Assembly (NCBI RefSeq): GCF_047675955.1
Contig: NC_132904.1
Location: forward strand, 683,501-747,500
Length of the DNA: 64,000 nucleotides
Direction of reading: 5' to 3'
Source of the DNA: Chlorocebus sabaeus
Lineage: Eukaryota; Chordata; Mammalia; Primates; Cercopithecidae
Every line of letters begins with the position of its first letter. Position 1 is the first letter of the stretch. The translations under genes and the position numbers were made by a program. Positions 1 through 11,244 of this stretch are shown here, piece after piece. The notes beneath the pieces are model-generated. The model searched no databases. It saw only the letters and a list, made by a program, of their open reading frames with translations, and was not told the origin of the DNA.

Positions 1-2975
1 GAGGGGACACGGGGACTGTCTTGGCTCTGTCCTGCTTGGGCTGTCAACCCTGGAGGTGTGGGGGCCCCTCAGCCTGACTGCCCACTCTGTTGTCCCGAAG
101 GAAGGTCCTGGCTACGCTTGGGGCCTCTGCTCTGAGATCGGCAGTGAGCCTGGTGGAGGGGTGCGGCAGGGGCCAGTCCTTGGCTTCCCCTCCCCTGGGA
201 TGAGCTGAGGTGATATCTGGCAGATACCATGGCGGGCCCGCCTGGTGCTCGCCTCTGGGCAGCACAGTGTCCCCACAGGTGGCAGAGGGCTCTGCCTCCA
301 GCTCCCAGGCCTCTGAGGAGTTCAACATCCCAGGCCAGCCTTTGGGATGGGGATGGCCGCAAACTCCCAACATCCGTTTCTGAAGGAAGGCCCTGATGCC
401 GGCGACCACAGTGTGTCTGAGCCTTGGGAAGTGTGTGGCTCTCTGTGGGTGGGGAGCAGCAGCGGTCGGTTGGGGGACGCTGCCTGCCCAGCTGTGGGCT
501 CCAGGTAGCTCTGGCGCTGTTGGGGGTAGGTCAGACTTGTTCCCCTGGTGACACAGGCCTGGCACCATGGACCTCCGCAGGTTCCAGGTCTCAGCTGGTG
601 GCAGGGCAGGCAGGCCGGGCCTCGGTGTGGAGAGGGCTCTCTCCGGGGGCAGAGATGTGGCATTGGCAGCTCAGGGCTGCAGGGGCAGGCAGAGAAGTCA
701 GGAGGCCCACGCAGGGGCACGGGAGTGAGCGTGGGGGCCTGGGCTCCCAGCCGCACCTGTGTGATGTGAGCCGTGGCCCTGGCCTGACAACGGCCAGCTC
801 CCACGCAGCCCTGCTGCACCCACAGCCCCGCTGGGTCACAGTCTCCTCCTGGATTCCTCCCCACCCTTCAGCAAACTCCTACTCACCCTGCAGGACCCAG
901 CATTGGCACCCTGGGCAGGTGCCCCCTGACGAGGGCTGTTCTGTTCTCCCTGCCTTGGACACTGGCCTCAGGGTAGGCCTTGGTCACTGGGTGGGGCTGG
1001 TCTCCTCATCTCTGGGCCCTGGGGGCCCTTGGAGAGCTCCTGGGTTCAGGGGTGAGGGAACGGAGGACAGATGGGGGTGTGGAAACAGGATGTTGCTCGG
1101 GGCCCACAGCTTTAAGGAAACAAATCACAGCGAACATTGTAAGTGGACAGACTTGTAATCCCTGGAAACCAGCATCCCAGCCATGATGGGATGTTCCTGC
1201 AGCCCAGAGGGTCCTGAGGCTGTGCTGGCTGCCAGCATCCCTGTCTCTGGACAGAGCCCTGGCTCCTGCGGGGACTCAGTCCCCCCATCCTATTCCAAGG
1301 ACGTGGCTGGCAGCCCAGCCATCTGCCACACAAAGGCATGTGGCCAGAGGGGCAGTGGGCTGAGGATGGAAAGCCGGTCAGTGCAGCCCCCGTGGGCCTG
1401 GAGGGAGCACACTCCATGGACTCCAGTGACTGCACCCCTGCCCGAGGCCTCCAGGAGGCTCAAGGGGGCCGTCCCCCAGCACCTGCCCAAGAGGCTCAGG
1501 TGGGCTGTCCAGACCAGAAAAGAAGGGCGGAGTGGAGAATGCACAGGCCTCAGCAGCACCTGCACACGCTCAGCGCTGGGGGACGGCCCCCCGAGCTTCT
1601 TGGGCTCCTAGTCTTGGGCTGAGCCATCAGTTGCTGCTGAAGATCAGGGTGAGCACGTGTCTGATGGACTGAGCCTGGGGCCAGGTGTGCTGGACGGACA
1701 TTGGCCAGAGATGGTTTCAGGCAGGTACTGGGGACAGGTTCTGGGCATTGGACAGTGTGAGCTGATGCCTGGGAGAAGGACGGGCCCCGGGCACCGCTGA
1801 CTCTGGAGGTGAAGAGGTCTGGGATGGAGCCGCTGGCCTGGGCTGTTCCCCCAGCTGCCATCCAGGGTTCCTCTCCCCATCTGTCATGGGGTGGCGTCAC
1901 CCTCCCGCCTAAGCTTGTGTCTGGCCTGGTGGGGGCAGCAGTGAGGGAGGGAGGTTTTTAGCCGATTCCCGTTTGTACTGAGTGCGTGGGGACGGGATGG
2001 AGCTCCTCTGGTTTCCGGGGCCAGGCCCAGAGGGCTGGGTGGGACCCTGGTAGGATACACAGGCTGCCAGCCACACCCCCAGCTGCTGCCCCTCTGGCTG
2101 CATTTGACCAGAGGGACCTGGCCCTCCTGGCCTCAGCCCTGCTCATCCTGCCTTTGATGTTCTGTCTCCAAGCAAATGGGGTGCATTTTCTCTTGCACTT
2201 TGAGGCTGTAATTTTCCTGCCAAAATGTTTTAAAAGCTGCACACACAGAAACACGTTCAAAATTGCAGGTAATTTTATTAACCACGTGCACACACTTTAT
2301 CTGTGTGGGTCTAGCAGCGTGCAGGTGCAGCACGCTGGGGCCTGGGGGACGCCGGGTCGCAGGGCAAGACTGCGCGGGTGTGGCCACGTGTGATGGTGTG
2401 AGGCAGCATCTGTGGCAATGTGGGCTGGTGTCTGTCACAGCGTGTGACCCAGCCAGGGCCCTGGTGACACCGGGTCACAGGGAAGGCTCCGTCTCAAAAA
2501 AAAAAAAAAAAAAAAAAAAACCCCGAACTAAAAAACCAAAAACCCAAACAAAAAACACACAGTGTGTGTGTGTGGCCACGTGTGATGGTGTGAGGTGTCT
2601 GTGGCGATGTGGGCTGTCGTCTGCCACAGTGTGTGTGACCGAGCCTGTCTGGTGACAGCGAGTGGGTGGGTCTTTCCTGCCGTCTCAGGTGGCGGTGAGG
2701 ATGTTTCGTGGAGTGTTAATTAGGGAAATCAGTTCCTGCCAGGGCTGGGGCCATTGTGGAAGGGGTCCAGGGCTGGAGGTGTAGGGCCCCTTCCTGCCCA
2801 GCCCCCGTGGAACGGGAGTGTCCCACACCTGGCATGGCACCAGTCACTCTGCACACGTCCTCCCTGTGCCCTTCGAGGCATCCCCTTGGGGCGAGGGGAG
2901 CTCGGAACAGCTCATTTTCCTGCTGACAGGAGAGGTCTGCCGTCCTTGGAAGGCAGAGGCAGACGGTGCAGGCAG
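1..2975 (+). other. TSPAN4: TSPAN4 intron, GC-rich with a duplicated 100-bp segment
   Basis: No exon recognised. Sequence is GC-rich and mostly non-repetitive. The first TSPAN4 coding exon is absent. Non-coding 5' exons of alternative TSPAN4 transcripts could lie here but I cannot pick them out. Confidence 0.6.
2376..2670. repeat. Two diverged ~100-bp direct repeats separated by an A-rich tail
   Basis: Copy 1 starts GTGTGGCCACGTGTGATGG near 2376 and copy 2 starts the same way near 2570, each running about 100 bp to a GTGACA element. Between them (about 2486-2565) is CTCCGTCTC followed by about 25 A and an A/C-rich run, like the 3' tail of an Alu. Confidence 0.75.
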
Positions 2976-2977
2976 TC

Positions 2978-3271
2978 TTTTTTTTTTTTTTTTTGAGACT
3001 GAGTCTCTGTCGCCCAGGCTGGAGTGCAGTGGCGCAATCTCAGCTCACTACAAGCTCTGCCTCCTAGGTTCACGCCATTCTCCTGCCTCAGCCTCCCAAG
3101 TAGCTGGGACTAGAGGCGTCCGCCACCTCGCCCAGCTCATTTTTTGTATTTTTAGTAGAGACGGGGTTTCACCGTGTTAGCCAGGATGGTCTCGATCTCC
3201 TGACCTCGTGATCCACCCGCCTCGGCCTCCCAAAGTGCTGGGATTACAGGCGTGAGCCACCGCGCCCGGCC
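2978..3271 (-). repeat. AluY, full length, minus orientation
   Basis: Begins with a T run and GAGACTGAGTCTC and ends GCGCCCGGCC. Both arms are present. Confidence 0.93.
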
Positions 3272-4014
3272 CCAGTTTGGGTTTTAAATGACAGTTTTCT
3301 CTGTTGCGCCAGCACCTCCCCTAAGTTCAGGGACCTTCACCCCCCAGCCTGGCCATTTAGCCTGGAATGCAACTTGCGGGGTTGCTTGGCGCTTGAGGCC
3401 AGGATATGCTCTGAGCTGGCGATGGCCATCTCTTCTTCTGGGGCCTCTCGTTTCCCTCTGACCTTCTGCCCTCATCACCTGGTGATCTGGACCCAGGGCC
3501 ATATCCCTTCTTTGCCCAGTTCTTGGGGCAGTGACCATGTCAGGCCATGTGTGGTGCCCTGTCTGCCCCTCCACGAAACCTGGGAACTGTGGGAGGACAT
3601 GGGGACAGCCCAGGGGCAGGCTGGGGTTCCTGTGTGCTCCTCGGGAATGCCCCTCAGTTCCGCACAGCCTTGTCTGAACTGGTCTGTACCTGGTGTGCGT
3701 GTCCTTGTGCCCGACGGTCTGGAGGGAGCACTGAGTGAGCCAGTGCCTCCAGGCCTCTCCCGTGCTCCAGGATATTACGAGGGACACCTCTCCAAAGATG
3801 CATGGGTGGGGGTGCTGCGTTAGCAGTCAGCACCCTCAAGAGCCCGTTCCCCAGCTGCTGGTGCATCCCGTAGCAGGGCCAGGTCCCCCAGGAAGTGGGG
3901 GCATCTCTGTAGAGTTGGCAGACCCTGCCTACCCTGGGGCTGTGACCCAAGCCTGGTGCTCCAGTGAGGACAGATTCTCTTAATTAGGGATGTCCCCAGC
4001 ACTTGTGTCACTGA
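3272..4014 (+). other. TSPAN4: TSPAN4 intron, unique sequence
   Basis: About 740 bp with no repeat family or exon recognised. Confidence 0.5.
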
Positions 4015-4700
4015 GCTGGCCTCTGGTCCTGCACACTCCAGACACATCCACCCTGGCTCACACACCCCGCTCACAAGCACCCCGGTGTCCATGCACCCCA
4101 GGCTCCCACGTACCCTGCTCACACGCACCCTGGTTTCCATGCACCCCAGGCTCCCGTGCACCCTGGCTCACATGCACCCCCATTCACATGCACCCCAGGC
4201 TCCTACACATCCTGGCCAACAGGCATCCTGGCCCACATGCGCCCCTGTTCACACGCACCCTGGCTCCCACGCACTCCGGCTCCCACACACTCTGGCTCAG
4301 ATGTACCCCTGCTCACACACACCCCGGCTCACACACCCCCCCTGGCTCACACACATCTCTGGGGTCACATGCACCCCAGCTTACACACACCCTGGCTCAC
4401 ACCCACCCCGACTCACGCACCCCGGCTCACAGGCATCCTGACCCACACACACCTCGGCTCACACACACACCGGCTCACACGCTCCCTGGCCCCCATGCAC
4501 CTCAGCTCACACGCACCCCGGCTCACACACGCCCCAGGTCACACACACCCTGGCTCACACGCACCCCCACTCACACGCTCCCTGGCCTCCATGCACCTCG
4601 GCTCACACGCACCCCCTCTTGCACCCCAGCTCACATGCACCCCTGCTAACACACACCCCATCTCACAGGCACCCCAGCTCACACATGCCTCAGGCTCATG
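4015..4700. repeat. Minisatellite/VNTR, ~15-17 bp unit GGCTCACACACACCC
   Basis: About 40 imperfect copies of a C- and CA-rich unit on the plus strand. Typical units are GGCTCACACGCACCCC and GGCTCCCATGCACCC. The unit has no stop codon in any plus frame, so all three frames stay open for hundreds of bases. This is a consequence of composition, not of coding. Confidence 0.9.
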
Positions 4701-6323
4701 CATCCCTCCCCTGGTGCATCTCTGGGCCGCCCTCTGCCAGGCTGTGCTGGCTCCCACCCCCAAGCCTTTTCCTGGTCTCCTGGGAAGCCTCCTCTATCCC
4801 CCTAAGCTGCTTCTGGGGCTGGGTTTGCTCAGAAGCAACACCCAGGCTGGGCACTGTGCCCAGGTTTCCTATTGGCTCCTTAGCAGCACCCCTGGAGCTA
4901 TGAGGGGCTGTGTGGTCAGAGCCAGCAGGTTAGCCCCTGCCTTGGTACTCCGAATCCTGGGGCCCAGAGCACAGGGGTGACCCGTCTTCCTGCACCTGGT
5001 CTGTCCAGCTCCCCTGCGCCCCTGTGCCCTATGCCTGGCCTGCTGGGGAGGGGCTCTGGGCTTGGGTGTCAGAGCTCAGCAGGCACCAGGAGCCAGCGGC
5101 TCGGCAGAGCTTCCCAGGACAGGCCCTGCACCGGCAGCCTCCGGACAGCGTTCTATTGTGAACGTTAAGCAGAGATGCTGCCTTTGGAGGGCCGGGGAAG
5201 GACAGAGCCTGCATTCTCCCCAGGACAGCCTGAGCATGTGTGGGACTCGTGGGCCCCAGCAGCGGGGGATTCTGCTCTGAGGGGATTTCACCCTGTGGAG
5301 TCCAGAGGGACCCAAGACACCAGTGAGAGGCCTGGCCTGAACCTCTGGGCACCAAGTGACCATGCCAGCCTTGGGCAGGGAGCCGTGTCCCATCTCCCCA
5401 GCACGGGCTCCTGCCTGCCTGCCAGCCAGTGAAAGGGTGGCGGCCTCCAACCTGCAGCCTGGCCTGGCTGATGCACTGCTCAGGGAGGGGCAGGGGAGCG
5501 TGCACACGAGGAGGGGGCATCTCCTACCCCCAGGCCCCCTGAGGCAAGAGTCTTGGGGCCCATGGGGCCTGCGGGAGCCCTGCCAGGGTGGAGGCCCCAG
5601 GCCTGTCTTGAGCTGAGCTGCTGTGGCGGGTGGGGGTGGCGCGGTGCTGGTGGCCAGCAGCTCATCTCCCAGCCTTGGTTTGTGTCTGGAAAGTGGGGTG
5701 TGAGTCTGGCCACTGGGGCTTGGGAGGCTTTTATGGAGTAACTTGGGGCTTCTGGTAGCCCCCAGGGAACCCCCAGAGCCTGTGGTCTGGGTGCTCCGAG
5801 GGGCTCCATCGGGTGGAGGGGTGGCTTTGCCAGCCTACTCCCAAGTCCCGTCCAGTCGGGTGGGGCAGGCGTCCCCCAGGGCTGTGTGGCCCTTCCCCAG
5901 AACCAGTCAACCATCGGCAGCCCAGGACGTCTGCCCACCACCCACCTGGGTGCCCACGCTGTGGACCGGGAGCTGGTCAGCTTTTTCAGGCGACTGCTTA
6001 CCCTGTGCCCAGGTCTGGAACGTATCTTCCGTCTCCTGCTGAAACGGCCCAAGCCCGAGGCCTCAGCGTCAGAGGGTGGGGGTCCTGTTGGACCCCTGCT
6101 TCCCTTGAGGCCTTGCTGGGCTGGCAGCCTAGCACCCTCTCTTCGGGCGCAGGACCCCCTCGTCTCCCCCGCCTCTTCCTGTTTTAATTGATTTTTATAA
6201 GAACAAGCACTTAGGAAACACAGTAAGAGCTCCAGCGGTTACAGGGGCTGCGGGAGATGCTTCTGGGGGACCTGCCTTCTCCGTTCCTGCCAGTGCCTGT
6301 GTGGCTGTAAGAAATCGTAACTT
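4701..6323 (+). other. TSPAN4: TSPAN4 intron, GC-rich unique sequence
   Basis: No exon or repeat family recognised. Confidence 0.5.
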
Positions 6324-6690
6324 GGCTGGGCACGGTGGCGCACGCCTATAATCTCAACACTTTGGGAGGCCAAGGCAGGCAGATCATGAGGTCAGGAGAT
6401 TGAGATCACGACCGTCCTGGCTAACATGGTGAAACCCTGTCTCTAGTAAAAATACAAAAAGGTAGCCAGGTGTGGTGGTACATGCCTGTAGTCCGAGCTA
6501 CTTGGGAGGCTGAGGCAGGAGAATCACTCAAACCTGGGAGGCGGAGGAGGTTGCAGTGAGCCGAGATGGCGCCACTGCACTCCAGCCTGGGCAACAGAGT
6601 GAGACTCCATGTCCAAAAAGAGAGAAAGAAAGGAAAGAAAGAAAAGGAAGGGACAGAGGGAGGAGAGAGAGGGGAGAGCGGAGAGAGACA
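6324..6690 (+). repeat. Alu, plus orientation, with expanded GAAA/GAGA tail
   Basis: GGCTGGGCACGGTGG start, GACTCCATG end at about 6610, then an 80-bp purine tract (AAAGAAAG, GGAGAGA) grown from the tail. Confidence 0.92.
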
Positions 6691-7257
6691 AAGTGTGAGG
6701 GAATCAGCGTTTCTCCTGCCACGAGTGGCGGGACAGCCGGGGACATCACAGAGACCTTCTTGGGAAGTGGGCACCGGAATCCTGAGACCACCTGCCGGAG
6801 TGAGGGCAGGGCTGGGTGTCCCTGACAGCACAGTCTGGAAAGGCTGGAGTGGCCTGTCAGGTGGGGAGTGGGCTTCTGTGCTGGGCAGACCAGAGGGCGA
6901 AGTGGGGTTGGGGGTGTGCAGGCTGCGTCCTGGGGCCTAAGATCCCGCCCCTCTGGCTCCAGGCTGGGGGGTGGGCAGATCCCCCCTAGAGGGAGGTTCA
7001 GGGGCACAAGGGAGCCCCCACCACTGTGGCCAGGGATTGTGGGTTTGGGGATGGGGTGCCAACCCAGGGTGTCGGGAAAAGACTGGCCTGCCCTGGATAC
7101 CCCCCAGGGCTGCCGTGGGATTTAGCAGGACTCCGGGCGGTTCTGGCTCAGGCCGGCAGGCGGTGTGGCCTTGGCTTGTGGACCAGGCTCTGCCCTGGGG
7201 TCCAGAGCTTGTGTTGGGCCTCACCCTGTCTGTCTCTCTCATGTTGCTGTGCCCCAG
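6691..7257 (+). other. TSPAN4: TSPAN4 intron before the first coding exon in the window
   Basis: Unique, GC-rich. Ends in the acceptor CCCCAG at 7257. Confidence 0.7.
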
Positions 7258-7449
7258 CTGGGGGGCTGTGGTGTGCTGGGTGTTGGCATCTGGCTGGCCG
7301 CCACCCAGGGGAGCTTCGCCACGCTGTCCTCCTCCTTCCCGTCCCTGTCGGCTGCCAACCTGCTCATCATCACCGGTGCCTTTGTCATGGCCATCGGCTT
7401 CGTGGGCTGCCTGGGCGCCATCAAGGAGAACAAGTGCCTCCTGCTCGCT
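7258..7449 (+). CDS. TSPAN4: TSPAN4 coding exon, residues 22-85 (end of TM1, small loop, TM2)
   Basis: Acceptor CCCCAG precedes 7258 and donor GTGAGT follows 7449. 192 nt, 64 codons, starting LGGCGVLGVG and ending KENKCLLLA. The last codon is GCT (Ala); as I recall the human residue is Thr. It is the leftmost coding exon in the window, so its upstream partner lies beyond position 1. Confidence 0.96.
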
Positions 7450-10400
7450 GTGAGTGCCAGGGCCCAGGCATGCTCTGGGTGGGACCACGCAGGGTGGGGC
7501 TCCGGTGGTCCCCAGGCCTTGGGTGCTGCAGTGACCCCCAGACGTGGGCCCCACCTCTGGGGCCTGACCTCCAGGTTGGGCGTGTGGCCACTGTTGGGTC
7601 TTCCGGGCTGCACTGGGGCCGGGGTCACTCGAGAACATGCTGTAGCTTGTTGGGAGCCTTCCTTGACGGGACACTGGCCCTGGTGAGCACAGGCACAGCC
7701 CCATACACGTGTGCACAGGCATGCACAGCCTTTCACGGGCTGCGGTCTCCATGACTCATTCCTGACCACCCCACCCCCGCTGTGGCCCCTTCCCCAGCTC
7801 CTTGTCCGGGGCCTGGTCTCTCAGCTCCCTGGGACCATCTGCTGGGACCCTCCCGGCCCCCACCTCGCCTCAGGGATGGACTTATAGGCAGGGATGTTTA
7901 TCCTCCTTGGAAATGTTCATCACAGATAATTAAAAATGAAGAGGGCTCCTAGATGGAAACACAGGCTTGCTACCGATTAATATGCCTGGCTGAGGCCGTG
8001 GGCCCGAAGCGGGTCTGCAGCCTGCTGAGGTCCCAAATCAAGAGGCTTCAGATCACCTCTTTGTCTGAGAAGCCCTGGATGGGGTGGGGCCTCCCTTAGA
8101 TCGCCTCAGCCAGCCCACTCCCCTCTGTACCCCTTCCTGGGGGTGAGCCCCACATCTCTCAGCCTCCCCGGCATCTGTTGGGGCCCAGAGCCCCCTGGAG
8201 GCAGTAGGTGGGGGTCTGTGGCAGCCATGCTGGGGCTTGGAGCTCCTCCAACAGTTGAGGAAGCTGCTGTGTGTGGGCCCCGCCAGGCCTGCAGGGATAG
8301 AAGCCCTACCCTTTCCCACAGGTGGCTTGGGACCAGAACCCTGGGTACCTCCTGGGGGTGAGGGGCTCCTGTGTCCTTAGCCCAGCACCCTGTCTGCCCC
8401 ACTCATGCCTCACGCCCACTCTGCCTGGGCCCCCCAGTTCCTGGACACACCCTGTCCATGCCTGCCTTCCTCTTGCAGGTGTCAGTGACCTCCGCATGGA
8501 GGAGCAGCAGGGCTGGGGTCAGGCTGAACTTCAGGGCTGCCGCCAGGAGGGGGAAGCTTGCGTGGTCAGAGGTGGGGCTTGCAGCCTGTGGTCTTGCTGG
8601 AGGGGGCATCAGCCACCCTGGCTGCCCTGAGGGCTGTGATGTGGGAGCGGAAGGGGCCTCTGCAGCCCAGGCGTGACAGGCACCCCGCGAGGCACCCGCC
8701 GGACACTCACAGGCCCCTGGACGGAGGTGTCTGAAGCCAGCTGACAGGGGCTAGAGCCTTGGGAACAGGGACTTGTGCCCACTTGGGGGTGTCTGGGTTG
8801 CCCCAGGGATGGGGGCAGGGGAGGGGAGCCTAGGCCAGCCCAGGGCCCTACACTCAGGAGCTGAGCAGGACACGACAGCCACAGTCCCTGGATCTGGGGC
8901 CAAGGCTGAGGGTTCTGAGGTGGGGGTGGCATTCTGGAGTCTCGGATTGGGGGCCTGGCAGGGGTTTCCTGGCAGCATCAGGTATCCATGAGGTGTGTGG
9001 TCCTGGCCCCTGGCATGCTATGGGGTGGAGGCCGTGGGGCCTGCCAGGTCCCTGTCTGAGCCTGCACCCCCCCGCCCAGTTTTTCCTGCTGCTGCTGCTG
9101 GTGTTCCTGCTGGAGGCCACCATTGCCATCCTCTTCTTCGCCTACACGGACAAGGTATGGCTGCCTCGGCCGCAGGCCCAGCTGCAGGGCTGGGGGCTCC
9201 ATCCTCGCTCCCAGGGGGCACCGTGGGCCCGGTGTGGACAGAGTGGCCCCCCATCTGCCCTCCCTGGCAGCCAAGACAGCGGGTGTGGATTTACCAGGCC
9301 TGGAGGGGGAGCACCCCCAACCCTGGGAGGCTGTGCTGTGCCTCTCGGTGACTGGGGCACGAGGGCACTGCTCCCCCACCCAGAGGGCGCACCCTAGGTC
9401 GTACCCGACACAGCATCCCGGGCCGTCTGCTCCCAGCGCCTTGTCCTGGCTGCTCACCGTGGGGTTCTGCTCTGTAGAACGGCCTCTTCTTGGTCACTCA
9501 TTTATATATTCAGCCATTTGTTTATATTGGGATGAAGTCACAGCTATGGAGGCTGCACTCTGAGCTAGAACACAACACTGCTTTGTTTTGTAAATCACAC
9601 TGTCAGTAAGGAGAGCTCCTGCTATCGGCTGCTGGGTCCTCTGATGTGCCCCTGTCAACACTTTTCATTCTGGGGCACGTCCTGACTTCCTGGCACTGTA
9701 GGGGGCTCCAAGCTCCTCCTGTATTCCCTGCCCTGGCCCAGGAATCAGCCCCTTTTCCAGGGTGCCCTGGGTCCTCACTGAATATTGGGGACCGTGGCCA
9801 GGGTGCTGGGTGGGCTCTGCGCTCATAGCTCCTGGCTTCCAGCTCACAGAGCACGGCTGCACGTGTCCTGACACGTGGAGTCCCTGTGTGCCTGTCTTCT
9901 GTTCCCCCAGGACCCATGGTCCTCCCCCAGCCTGGGGAGGAAGCCCGGAGGTGGGGGCCCTGGGCCTCAGGGTTGCTGGGAGGACATGGGGCCAGTGTGT
10001 CTGCAGCTTGGTGGGCTGGGAAGGGTAGGAGACACTTCAGGACCAGGTGCAGGAGGGGGCCAACTTAGGGGCCAGCGAGGGGGTCTGGATGAGGGAGGCG
10101 GGGTACAGTGGGAGGGGCCCTGCTGACCCCCCCGCACCCCCAGATTGACAGGTACGCCCAGCAAGACCTGAAGAAAGGCTTGCACCTGTATGGCACGCAG
10201 GGCAACGTGGGCCTCACCAACGCCTGGAGCATCATCCAGACTGACGTGAGGCCTGGGCAGGTGGGTGGGGTCAGCAGGTGCCCCCTCCCCTCCCGCCTCA
10301 GCCCGACCTGAGCTTGTCCCCCAGTTCCGCTGCTGTGGTGTCTCCAACTACACTGACTGGTTTGAGGTGTACAACGCCACGCGGGTGCCTGACTCCTGCT

Positions 10401-11244
10401 GCCTGGAGTTCAGCGAGAGCTGCGGGCTGCATGCACCTGGCACCTGGTGGAAGGCGGTGAGACCCCCACCCTGGGGGCTGGTGGGGGCCTAGAGGGTGGG
10501 ACCGGCAGGCCCTTCCGTGACATGCAGGACATGCCTCCTGCAGCCGTGCTACGAGACGGTGAAGGTGTGGCTCCAGGAGAACCTGCTGGCTGTGGGCATC
10601 TTTGGGCTGTGCACGGCACTGGTGCAGGTATGGCCTGGGGACTGCAGACTCTCGCCTACCCCTTTGCTGGGGCCTTCTGAGCCCAGGGAACAAAGTAGCA
10701 AAGGCCTTGCCCCCAGGAACCCATGATCGGGGGAGGCTGGGGCAAAAGCAGGAGGGTGAGTTCGGGGGGATGGGCAGGGATGGCCTGTGGGGACGGTGGG
10801 CTCCCTCCTAGTGGACAGAGGCAGAGGCTGGTATGGGGTGGAGGCCGGCGGCCATCCGTGCTGGTTGGTGGCCCAGGACTGGTCAGTGTGCAGAGAGTGG
10901 CAGCTGGGGTCCTGGTGCCTGTGGCCCCTGCTCTCCAAACTCCACAGCCCCCAGGAAGTCCTGGGTGTCCTCATGCTTGCAAGGCTCAGGGGAGGGTGCT
11001 ATGGCTTGAGCCGCAGGGGTTGGGTGGGGTGTGTGAGCCAGCAGGAAGCTGAAGGGCTCTGCCGCTGTGTCCCCTGCCCTGGGGTCAGGGCCAGGGCACC
11101 TGCTGAGGACAGGGACCCCTCTGGGCTTGAGGCCTGAGGCCATGGAGCTGCCCAGCCCTCCTCCCCTCCCCACAGATCCTAGGCCTGACCTTCGCCATGA
11201 CCATGTACTGCCAGGTGGTCAAGGCAGACACCTACTGCGCATAG
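7258..11244 (+). CDS. TSPAN4: TSPAN4 (tetraspanin-4), coding exons for residues 22-238; 5' part outside window
   Basis: Join 7258-7449, 9080-9154, 10144-10245, 10325-10456, 10544-10627, 11176-11244. All junctions are GT-AG and every intron is phase 0. The exons give 217 residues and a stop, which fits the known 238-residue protein lacking its first 21 residues. Visible tetraspanin features (full-protein numbering): the end of TM1 and a small loop, TM2 at about 55-77 followed by the GCLGAIKENKC turn, TM3 at about 86-105, a large extracellular loop with the CCG signature at 147-149, a second Cys pair at 169-170, Cys177 and Cys190, possible N-glycosylation sites Asn152 and Asn161, then TM4 at about 198-225 and a short Cys-containing tail. 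Tetraspanins organise integrins and other membrane proteins; TSPAN4 is known as a migrasome marker and driver. The first coding exon was looked for in 1-7257 and not seen. Identification is by recalled similarity to human TSPAN4. Confidence 0.97.
7450..9079 (+). other. TSPAN4: TSPAN4 intron between residues 85 and 86
   Basis: 1.6 kb free of Alu. An AT-richer island at about 7860-8045 stands out from the GC-rich surroundings. No other structure seen. Confidence 0.7.
9080..9154 (+). CDS. TSPAN4: TSPAN4 coding exon, residues 86-110 (TM3)
   Basis: Acceptor CGCCCAG ends at 9079 and donor GTATGG starts at 9155. The 25 codons (FFLLLLLV...FFAYTDK) are the third transmembrane helix and start of the large loop. 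Confidence 0.96.
9155..10143 (+). other. TSPAN4: TSPAN4 intron between residues 110 and 111
   Basis: About 1 kb, no repeat family recognised. A short AT-rich patch lies at about 9495-9610. Confidence 0.7.
10144..10245 (+). CDS. TSPAN4: TSPAN4 coding exon, residues 111-144 (start of large extracellular loop)
   Basis: Acceptor CCCCCAG ends at 10143 and donor GTGAGG starts at 10246. 34 codons, IDRYAQQDLKK to SIIQTD, form the helical proximal half of the EC2 loop before the CCG motif. Confidence 0.96.
10325..10456 (+). CDS. TSPAN4: TSPAN4 coding exon, residues 145-188 (CCG motif and disulfide-rich EC2 head)
   Basis: Acceptor ends at 10324 and donor GTGAGA starts at 10457. 44 codons carry FRCCG, the NYT and NAT sequons, the PDSCC pair and the ESC cysteine, the diagnostic cysteine pattern of tetraspanins. 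Only 79 bp of intron separate it from the preceding exon. Confidence 0.97.
10544..10627 (+). CDS. TSPAN4: TSPAN4 coding exon, residues 189-216 (last EC2 cysteine, start of TM4)
   Basis: Acceptor CTGCAG ends at 10543 and donor GTATGG starts at 10628. 28 codons, PCYETVKV to LCTALVQ; 87 bp from the previous exon. Confidence 0.96.
10628..11175 (+). other. TSPAN4: Last TSPAN4 intron
   Basis: 548 bp, GC-rich, nothing else recognised. Confidence 0.7.
11176..11244 (+). CDS. TSPAN4: TSPAN4 terminal coding exon, residues 217-238 and stop
   Basis: Acceptor CCACAG ends at 11175. 22 codons (ILGLTFAMTMYCQVVKADTYCA) finish TM4 and the short cytoplasmic tail. Stop TAG is at 11242-11244. Confidence 0.96.
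   Translation: MLGLTFAMTMYCQVVKADTYCA

Noticed and set aside
4015..4700. Regularly spaced repeats resembling a CRISPR array
   Set aside because: Units are contiguous with no unique spacers; the genome is a primate; minisatellite.
4156..4980. Long plus-strand open frame (274 codons) with Pro/His/Thr repeats
   Set aside because: Lies in the VNTR; all three frames are open because the unit has no stop. No splice or conservation argument for coding.
6612..6690. Purine tract as a regulatory GAGA element
   Set aside because: It is continuous with the A tail of the Alu at 6324 and is best read as tail expansion.
1..7257. Search for the first TSPAN4 coding exon (residues 1-21)
   Set aside because: No sequence able to encode the expected N-terminal helix next to a donor was found; it must lie left of the window.
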